A DNA stretch of 36,857 bases, from the NCBI GenBank assembly GCA_024695415.1, contig JAILIE010000046.1, positions 1 to 36,857 on the forward strand, in the 5' to 3' direction. The translations under genes and the position numbers were made by a program. The DNA comes from Clostridiales bacterium. Lineage in GTDB: Bacteria > Bacillota > Clostridia > Christensenellales > Aristaeellaceae. Shown here piece by piece: positions 1 to 5,869 of this stretch (its first letter is position 1; each line of letters starts with the position of its first letter). A model generated the notes under the pieces. That model saw only the letters and a program-made list of their open reading frames with translations, was not told where the DNA came from and did no database searches.

Positions 1-2
1 AC

Positions 3-944
3 GAGAAGGGCTTCGGACCTGCCTGGTCCAACTCCCTGTTCGAGGACAACGCCGAGTTCGGCTTCGGTATGAACCTGGCGACCCAGCAGCGCCGCGCCAA
101 GCTGGCTGAAGTGATCGCGGAAGTGGTCGAAGTCGGCAAGGACGAGAACATCGTCGCGGCTGCCAAGGAATGGCTCGAGAACATGGACAACGCCGAAGGC
201 TCCCGCAAGGCCGGCGAAAAGCTGGTTGCCGCGCTTGAAGCCAAGGACGGCGGCGCCGACAAGAAGGCCTTCATCCTGGCCAACAAGGACCTGCTGACCA
301 AGAAGTCCATCTGGATCTTCGGCGGCGACGGCTGGGCCTATGATATCGGATACGGCGGAGTGGACCACGTGCTGGCCCAGAACCAGGATGTCAACATCCT
401 CGTGCTGGATACCGAAGTGTACTCCAACACCGGCGGCCAGGCCTCCAAGGCGACGCCCACCGGTTCCGTGGCCAAGTTCGCCGCGGCCGGCAAGCGCACC
501 AAGAAGAAGGACCTGGGCATGATGGCCATGAGCTACGGCTATGTGTACGTCGCGCAGGTCGCCATGAGCAACCCGCAGCAGGTCATCAAGGCCATGCTGG
601 AAGCGGAAGCCTATGACGGACCGTCCCTGATCATCGCCTATGCGCCCTGCATCAACCACGGCCTGAAGGCCAAGGGCGGCATGGGCAAGGCCCAGGCCGA
701 GATCAAGAAGGCAGTGGACTGCGGCTACTGGCAGCTGTACCGCTACAACCCGACCCTGGAGAACCCGATGACCGTCGACAGCAAGGATCCCGAAGGCGAT
801 TATCAGGAATTCCTGAAGGGCGAGGTCCGGTACACCTCCCTGGCCCAGCAGTTCCCGGATGCCGCCGCGAAGCTCTTCGTCCAGCAGGAAGAGGATGCCC
901 GCGTGCGCCGCGAGTCTTACAAGAAGCTCGCCGGCAAGGCTTAA
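3..944 (+). CDS. nifJ: Pyruvate:ferredoxin (flavodoxin) oxidoreductase, C-terminal part (5' end outside window)
   Basis: The enzyme oxidatively decarboxylates pyruvate to acetyl-CoA and reduces ferredoxin, a central step of anaerobic fermentation in the cytoplasm. The reading frame is open from base 3 and has no true start here; the ATG at 69 is internal. Just before it the frame reads GPAWSNSLFEDNAEFGFGM, a conserved stretch of this family. Further on are the thiamine-pyrophosphate-domain motifs GGDGWAYDIGYGG and LDTEVYSNTGGQASKATP, then YVYVAQVAMSNPQQ and the C-terminal region with PCINHG. Only about 313 of the usual roughly 1,170-1,190 residues are present; the pyruvate-binding and iron-sulfur domains lie upstream of the window. 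The stop is TAA at 942-944. A structured repeat and then a terminator follow, so this gene probably ends its own transcript. Confidence 0.95.
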   Translation, partial: EKGFGPAWSNSLFEDNAEFGFGMNLATQQRRAKLAEVIAEVVEVGKDENIVAAAKEWLENMDNAEGSRKAGEKLVAALEAKDGGADKKAFILANKDLLTKKSIWIFGGDGWAYDIGYGGVDHVLAQNQDVNILVLDTEVYSNTGGQASKATPTGSVAKFAAAGKRTKKKDLGMMAMSYGYVYVAQVAMSNPQQVIKAMLEAEAYDGPSLIIAYAPCINHGLKAKGGMGKAQAEIKKAVDCGYWQLYRYNPTLENPMTVDSKDPEGDYQEFLKGEVRYTSLAQQFPDAAAKLFVQQEEDARVRRESYKKLAGKA

Positions 945-1001
945 GGGAGTTTCGCGACTGCGGTCGCGGCCAGGGCTTTCCGATCGTCCTGGACCTTCGG
1001 C
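945..1001 (+). repeat. Structured 3'-UTR repeat element, copy 1
   Basis: The element starts one base after the nifJ stop. It has two hairpins. The first is CGCGAC-TGCG-GTCGCG (953-968). The second is CCAGGGC (970-976), loop TTTCCGATC (977-985), GTCCTGG (986-992). An ACCTTCGGC tail (993-1001) follows. Overlapping the tail is another perfect 9-bp stem, TCGGCAAAA (997-1005) with TTTTGCCGA (1010-1018), which has no T-run after it. Related copies lie at 2531-2587, 23826-23937 and 31024-31065. Function is unknown. Confidence 0.7.
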
Positions 1002-1041
1002 AAAAAAGCTTTTGCCGACAAAGCAAAATACGTACCAATTC

Positions 1042-1073
1042 GGACCGCCGCGAACTCGCGGCGGTCCTCTTTT
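1042..1073 (+). terminator. Rho-independent terminator after nifJ
   Basis: A perfect 11-bp GC-rich stem, GGACCGCCGCG (1042-1052) with CGCGGCGGTCC (1057-1067), closes an AACT loop. A short T-rich tail, TCTTTT, follows. It separates nifJ from the rsmA transcription unit. Confidence 0.85.
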
Positions 1074-1098
1074 ACATTGCGGGAGAGTATGGTATACT
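1071..1098 (+). promoter_or_regulatory. Putative sigma-A promoter for rsmA/dut
   Basis: TTTACA (1071-1076) and TATACT (1093-1098) are separated by 16 bp and end 22 bp before the rsmA start. The -35 box overlaps the T-tail of the nifJ terminator. The -10 match is 5/6 and the -35 match 5/6, so the call is plausible but rests on pattern alone. Confidence 0.55.
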
Positions 1099-1120
1099 AT
1101 AAGGTAATGGGGGCGAGCCG

Positions 1121-1969
1121 ATGAGCAAAACGAAGGAACGGATCCGTGAAAGCGGCCTGCGGTACAAGCAGTCGCTGGGGCAGAATTTCCTGTATGACGA
1201 AAACCTGCTTGCGGCGCTGGCGGAATCGGCATCGCTGAATCCTGAGGAAGACGTGCTGGAAATCGGCCCCGGCTGCGGAAGCCTGACAAAGCACCTGTGC
1301 GGAGCCGCGCGGAACGTGCTGGCTGTGGAGCTGGACGAGCGGCTGATTCCGCTGCTTACCGCGTTCATGGCGGAGCAGAAGAACCTGACGGTCGTACAGG
1401 GGGACATCATGGCCCTGGACCTGGAGGAACTGACGAAGGACCTGTCATCGCCGTTCGCGGTGGCGGCGAACATTCCGTACTATATCACGACACCGCTGAT
1501 CCAGCGGCTGCTCTCCTCCGGGCTGAATATCAGCCGGCTGGCCCTGATGGTCCAGAAAGAGGTGGCGGAGAAGATCCTGTCGTCCCCCGGGGACGAGGGC
1601 TGGGGCCCGCTGGCGATCCGGTGCCAGTACCTGTGTGAACCGTACCTGGCGATGGACGTGCCGGCGGCCTGCTTTACCCCGCCGCCGAAGGTGGACAGCG
1701 CGTTCGTCGTGATGCCGGTCCGGAAGGAACCGGCGGTGAAAGTACGCAGCGAGGAGATGTTCTTCCGGGTGGCCGCGGCGGCATTCGCGCTGCGGCGGAA
1801 GACCATGGCCAATAACCTGTGTGCCACCTTCCGGGCCAGCCGGGAACAGGCGCTTGGGTGGATGAAAAAGGCCGGGCTGGATGAGAAGATCCGCGGGGAG
1901 CGGCTGACACTGGAAGAACTCGGCCGGCTGGCGGACGTCATCTGTGACGAAGGAGATTGTTCAGCCTGA
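1121..1969 (+). CDS. rsmA: 16S rRNA (A1518/A1519-N6) dimethyltransferase RsmA/KsgA
   Basis: The enzyme dimethylates two adjacent adenosines in the 3'-terminal hairpin of 16S rRNA using S-adenosylmethionine, late in small-subunit assembly. At 282 aa it has normal family length. The N-terminal GLRYKQSLGQNFLYDENLL, the SAM-binding motif EIGPGCGSLTKHL, the acidic end of strand 2 (VELDERL) and the catalytic NIPYYI (residues 117-122) are all present. The C-terminal helical domain contains FTPPPKVDSAFV and FALRRKTMANNL, both typical. A GGGGGCGAG purine stretch lies just before the ATG at 1121. The gene is followed at 56 bp by dut, probably in the same transcript. Nothing is truncated or unusual. Confidence 0.96.
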   Translation: MSKTKERIRESGLRYKQSLGQNFLYDENLLAALAESASLNPEEDVLEIGPGCGSLTKHLCGAARNVLAVELDERLIPLLTAFMAEQKNLTVVQGDIMALDLEELTKDLSSPFAVAANIPYYITTPLIQRLLSSGLNISRLALMVQKEVAEKILSSPGDEGWGPLAIRCQYLCEPYLAMDVPAACFTPPPKVDSAFVVMPVRKEPAVKVRSEEMFFRVAAAAFALRRKTMANNLCATFRASREQALGWMKKAGLDEKIRGERLTLEELGRLADVICDEGDCSA

Positions 1970-2024
1970 CACTGTTCGGGGCAACCCGGCAGTACAATAC
2001 CGGATTGCGCGAGGAGGCTCCGAT

Positions 2025-2510
2025 ATGACGATAGCGAGATTCACCCACGTGTCGCCCGGACAGTACGCGGAAGCGATGGGAGAGCGCGCGGCGGATGCCA
2101 TGCGCGTGGAGGAAATCCCGCTTCCGAAGCGGGCGACGGCCGGCAGCGCGGGGTACGATTTCGTGGCGCCCGCGGAGACAGTGGTTCCCGCCGGCGGGAG
2201 CGCGCTGATTCCCACGGGGATCCGGGCGGAAATGGAAAACGGATGGGTGCTGATGCTTTTCCCGCGGAGCTCGCTGGGATTCAGGCATGGAATCCGGCTG
2301 AGCAATACCGCCGGGATTATTGACAGCGACTACGCCTTCGCGAAGAATGAGGGGCATATTATGGTGAAGCTCCGGAATCCGTCGGAGAAGGATGTTGTGA
2401 TCGGAAAAGGCGAAAGGTTCTGCCAGGGGGTTTTTCTGCCGTATGGGACGACAGAAGAAACCGGCGGGTTTGCAACCCGTGATGGCGGATTCGGATCCAC
2501 GGGAAAATGA
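2025..2510 (+). CDS. dut: Deoxyuridine 5'-triphosphate nucleotidohydrolase (dUTPase)
   Basis: It hydrolyses dUTP to dUMP and pyrophosphate, keeping uracil out of DNA and supplying dUMP for dTMP synthesis. The five trimeric-dUTPase motifs appear in order: AGSAGYDF (motif 1), PRSSLGF (2), the NTAGIIDSDY region (3), GERFCQGVF (4) and the C-terminal RDGGFGSTG arm (5), which closes over the active site. The frame is open back to an ATG at 1944, but that start lies inside rsmA. The ATG at 2025 is preceded at 7 bp by GAGGAGG (2011-2017) and gives a 161-aa protein. The extra N-terminal stretch before motif 1 (about 35 residues) is slightly longer than in minimal dUTPases. Confidence 0.93.
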   Translation: MTIARFTHVSPGQYAEAMGERAADAMRVEEIPLPKRATAGSAGYDFVAPAETVVPAGGSALIPTGIRAEMENGWVLMLFPRSSLGFRHGIRLSNTAGIIDSDYAFAKNEGHIMVKLRNPSEKDVVIGKGERFCQGVFLPYGTTEETGGFATRDGGFGSTGK

Positions 2511-2530
2511 TCCTGTGAAACAGATTCAGG

Positions 2531-2587
2531 AGGGTTTCGCGATTGCGATCGCGACCAGGGCTTTCCGATCGCCCTGGACCTTCGGCC
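2531..2587 (+). repeat. Structured 3'-UTR repeat element, copy 2
   Basis: The element lies 20 bp after the dut stop. It matches copy 1 closely. The first hairpin is CGCGAT-TGCG-ATCGCG, where the C-G pair of copy 1 has become T-A on both sides. The second stem is CCAGGGC/GCCCTGG, replacing a G-T pair with a G-C pair, around the same TTTCCGATC loop. The ACCTTCGGCC tail is also kept. The paired changes argue for a conserved RNA or DNA fold. Confidence 0.7.
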
Positions 2588-2631
2588 AGGATGAATAATC
2601 ATTCAGGATGGTATTTGGGGAGGCTCGGTTC

Positions 2632-4098
2632 ATGGAACTGATGAAGGCTGTTGAGAGCGATCTGGAGGAACTGCTGGGACTGTATCAGCGGGCCGCGGAC
2701 TCGATGGAGGAAGGCGGGCTGAAACAGTGGCACTGGGGCAGGTATCCTTCGGAGCAACTGATCCGCAATGACGTGGCCCAGGGGCTTCTGTACGTCCTGA
2801 AGATGGACGGCAAGATCGCCGGCGCGGTCGCGATCCTGCAGGCGGGCGGGGAACCGGAGTATGATACGGTATCCTGGACCGGCGGCATCCATCCCGGATA
2901 TTTCCACCGCCTGGTGATCGATCCGCCGATGCAGGGCGCGGGACTGGCCGGCGGCATCCTGGACGACCTGCAGCAGCTGCTGCGGCGGAGCGGCTGCGAC
3001 TGCATCCGCTGCGATTCGTCCGTGAACAATTCCCGGGCGCTGCGGCTGTATGAGAAAATGGGATTCCGCTCCTGCGGGTATTTCCGCTGGAATGACAATC
3101 CGGACGAACCGTATATCGCGCTGGACAAGCCGCTGAAGCGGGAAACCCCGATGTGGCCGATCAAAATGACGCCGGCGTTCCGCTTCGGAAGCCAGACGCC
3201 CTGGGGCGGCGAAACCCTGGGCGAGGAATACGGGAAGAACGTGCCCGGACCCTGCACCGGGGAGAGCCTGGAAGTCAGCTGCATTCCCGGGCTGGAAAGC
3301 ACGGACGGAATGGGACGGAAACTGCCGGAGCTGATCGACCGCTTCGGCGCGAAACTGGTCGGGAAGTACGCGGACCGGCCGTTCCCGCTGCTGCTGAAAC
3401 TGATCAGCGCGAAGACGGCGCTGAGCGTGCAGGTGCATCCCGGGGATGAATACGCGTCGCTGCGGGAAAACGGCAAGCTCGGAAAGAACGAGGCCTGGCT
3501 GATCCTGGAAACGCCGGAGGGCGGCGGCGAACTGGTTTACGGCATGATGCCGGATACATCGCTGCAGGAGCTGCGGCGGGCGTGCGAGGCCGGAAAGGCG
3601 GTGGAACCGCTGCTGCGCCGGATCCGGGTACGCCGGGGAGACGTATGCTATATCCCCTCCGGCTGCGTGCACGCGATCGGACCGGGAATCACCCTGTACG
3701 AGATCCAGGAATCCTCGGACATTACCTACCGCTTCTATGACTGGGACCGGACGGACAAGGACGGGAACAAGCGGGAACTGCACCTGGACAAGGCGCTGGA
3801 CGTAACGAACCTGAAGCTCAGCCCGCGGCCGGTACGCGTCGAGCGGGCGTTCGGAACCCGGCGGGTACTGAACGAGGAAAGCTTCACGCTGGACATCATC
3901 CAGACGGACGGAGCCATGAAGCTGCCGGAGATCCAGTCCTTCGGCATGATTACCGCGGTGGACGGCGACGTCACACTATGGTGGGAAAGCGGGGAACTTC
4001 CCCTGAAGAAGGGCGAGACCGCCTTCCTCCCGGCCAGCGCGCCGGAAATGACCCTGAAGGGAATCGGCATCGCGGCGCTGTCCATGCCGAACGGGTAA
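2632..4098 (+). CDS. GNAT N-acetyltransferase domain fused to class I mannose-6-phosphate isomerase
   Basis: This 488-aa protein has two domains. Residues 1 to about 170 form a GNAT acyl-CoA transferase fold: the FHRLVIDPPMQGAGLAGGIL segment corresponds to the acetyl-CoA-binding motif, followed by SSVNNSRALRLYEKMGF. Residues from about 174 on form a type I phosphomannose isomerase, which interconverts mannose-6-P and fructose-6-P. That part shows FGSQTPWGGETL, and the metal ligands expected for the family: Gln267 and His269 in VQVHPGDEY, Glu287 in KNEAW and His347 in GCVHAIGPG. The start at 2632 is chosen because GGGGAGG (2617-2623) lies 8 bp before it; the upstream ATG at 2608 lacks such a site. 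An internal ATG at 3151 begins the isomerase domain, but no clear ribosome site precedes it. hflX starts 3 bp after the stop. The GNAT substrate is unknown. Confidence 0.88.
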   Translation: MELMKAVESDLEELLGLYQRAADSMEEGGLKQWHWGRYPSEQLIRNDVAQGLLYVLKMDGKIAGAVAILQAGGEPEYDTVSWTGGIHPGYFHRLVIDPPMQGAGLAGGILDDLQQLLRRSGCDCIRCDSSVNNSRALRLYEKMGFRSCGYFRWNDNPDEPYIALDKPLKRETPMWPIKMTPAFRFGSQTPWGGETLGEEYGKNVPGPCTGESLEVSCIPGLESTDGMGRKLPELIDRFGAKLVGKYADRPFPLLLKLISAKTALSVQVHPGDEYASLRENGKLGKNEAWLILETPEGGGELVYGMMPDTSLQELRRACEAGKAVEPLLRRIRVRRGDVCYIPSGCVHAIGPGITLYEIQESSDITYRFYDWDRTDKDGNKRELHLDKALDVTNLKLSPRPVRVERAFGTRRVLNEESFTLDIIQTDGAMKLPEIQSFGMITAVDGDVTLWWESGELPLKKGETAFLPASAPEMTLKGIGIAALSMPNG

Positions 4099-4101
4099 CA
4101 T

Positions 4102-5865
4102 ATGGAAAACAAGACCACCGGAAATACAGAAGGCATCCGCGCTTCGGTGCTGGCGCGCCTGGACAGCCTGTACGGCTTCGAGACGGAAGAGGACGAGTTC
4201 CTGCCCCGGGAACTGATGAAGATCCTGGCGGAAATCTCCTGCGCCATCAACCGTGAGATCGCGGTATATATCACCCGGGACGGGGAGATCGTCAGCGTAG
4301 CTGTCGGGACCGACTGCGACGTGGAACTGACGGATTACCGGCTCAGGCGGAACGCGGAGCGCCTGAGTTATGTTCGCTGCGTGCATACGCATCCGGACGG
4401 GGACGGGCGCCTGAGCGACGTGGACCTGAGCGCGCTGAAGATCTTCCGCTATGACGCGATGACCGCGGTCGGCGTGAAGAACGGGGAACCGACCTTTGTC
4501 CAGACGGCATTTCTGACGGAAAACACGGAAATCCTGATGCCCGATCCGGTCCGCTGGTACCGGGTGCCGGACGCGGAGTGGCTCGCGCAGATCGAGATCA
4601 GCGACGAAATCGTGGGCCGGGAGAACGCCCGGGATGTGGCGGACCGGCCGGAAAAGGCTGTCCTGATGGGCATCGAGAGCACGGAGTCCCTGGAGGAGCT
4701 GGGCCGCCTGGCGGAAACCGCCGGGGCGCAGGTCGTCGGCGCTTTCCTGCAGAAGCGGGATAAGCCGGACGGCGCGCTGTTCATCGGGAAGGGCCGGGCG
4801 GAGGAACTCGCCCGGGACTGCCAGTCCCTGGAGGCGGACCTCTGCATCTTTGACGAGGAACTGACGGGCGTCCAGGTGCGCAACCTGGAGGAAACGCTGC
4901 GGATCAAGGTCATCGACCGGACCGCGCTGATCCTGGACATCTTTGCCCAGCGCGCGTCGAGCGCGGAGGGCAAGCTTCAGGTGGAACTGGCCCAGCTGCA
5001 GTACCAGTCCGCCCGGCTGATCGGCCAGGGGCTGGTGCTGAGCCGGCTGGCGGGCGGCATCGGCACACGGGGCCCCGGCGAGAGCAAACTGGAAATGAAC
5101 CGGCGCCGGATCCGCGGACGGATGACGGAGCTGCGCCGCCGGCTGGACGAGCTGGAGAAGCAGCGGAATATCCGCCGCAAAAGCCGGGAGCGGAACGAGA
5201 TTCCGGTGGTGGCGCTGGTCGGATATACCAACGCCGGAAAATCCACCCTGCTCAACGCCCTGACCGGGGCGGACGTCTATGTGCAGGATCAGCTGTTCGC
5301 GACGCTGGACGCGGTTTCCCGACGGATGGAGACACCGGAGAAAACGCCCTACCTGCTGACGGATACCGTCGGCTTTATCCGCAAGCTGCCGCATACACTG
5401 GTCAGCGCCTTCCGTTCCACGATGGATGAAGCGGTGCTGGCGGACGTGCTGGTGATCGTTTCCGACGGCGCCAGCCCGGAGATGCTGAAGCAGCACGACA
5501 CGGTGGAACAGGTGCTGGAAGAGCTCGGCGCTACGGAGCAAAAGCGCATCGAGGTCATCAACAAATGCGACGCCGCGGAGGTGTCGCCTGTCTTCCCGGG
5601 CGCGGTCATTATCTCCGCGAAGACCGGAGAGGGACTGGAGGACCTGAAGGCCGCGATCGCGGACGCGCTCCAGGAATCCTACGCGCCGGAAACCTTCCGC
5701 GTTCCCTTCAGCCGGTACGGCATCCTGGCGGAGATCCGCTCTGTCGGCCGGGTGATCACCGAGGAGCACACCGACCAGGGAACGGATGTCACGGCCATGA
5801 TCGCGAAAGAGGACACGGAACGCCTGGTTCGGAAATACGGCGCGGAAATACTGAAGAAGGACTGA
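4102..5865 (+). CDS. hflX: Ribosome-associated GTPase HflX with N-terminal JAMM/RadC-like domain
   Basis: HflX binds the 50S subunit or 70S ribosomes and splits stalled ribosomes in a nucleotide-dependent way. This 587-aa protein is much longer than the roughly 420-430 aa of E. coli HflX. From about residue 190 it has the HflX nucleotide-binding domain (VGAFLQKRDKPDGALFIGKG), the glycine-rich GGIGTRGPGESKLE and a coiled-coil helix. The GTPase domain follows with GYTNAGKST (374-382), DTVGFIRKLP, NKCD and SAKTG. The first 190 residues are an extra domain with HTHPDGDGRLSDVDL (His95, His97, Ser105, Asp108), spaced like the JAMM motif of RadC. Glu52 is a possible matching glutamate. It starts 3 bp after the upstream gene and ends 4 bp before the next, so translation is probably coupled. 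Confidence 0.93.
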   Translation: MENKTTGNTEGIRASVLARLDSLYGFETEEDEFLPRELMKILAEISCAINREIAVYITRDGEIVSVAVGTDCDVELTDYRLRRNAERLSYVRCVHTHPDGDGRLSDVDLSALKIFRYDAMTAVGVKNGEPTFVQTAFLTENTEILMPDPVRWYRVPDAEWLAQIEISDEIVGRENARDVADRPEKAVLMGIESTESLEELGRLAETAGAQVVGAFLQKRDKPDGALFIGKGRAEELARDCQSLEADLCIFDEELTGVQVRNLEETLRIKVIDRTALILDIFAQRASSAEGKLQVELAQLQYQSARLIGQGLVLSRLAGGIGTRGPGESKLEMNRRRIRGRMTELRRRLDELEKQRNIRRKSRERNEIPVVALVGYTNAGKSTLLNALTGADVYVQDQLFATLDAVSRRMETPEKTPYLLTDTVGFIRKLPHTLVSAFRSTMDEAVLADVLVIVSDGASPEMLKQHDTVEQVLEELGATEQKRIEVINKCDAAEVSPVFPGAVIISAKTGEGLEDLKAAIADALQESYAPETFRVPFSRYGILAEIRSVGRVITEEHTDQGTDVTAMIAKEDTERLVRKYGAEILKKD

Positions 5866-5869
5866 ACGC

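Noticed and set aside
1944-2024. Longer N-terminus for dUTPase from ATG 1944
   Set aside because: Overlaps the rsmA end, lacks a ribosome site, and adds residues unlike the family; GAGGAGG supports 2025.
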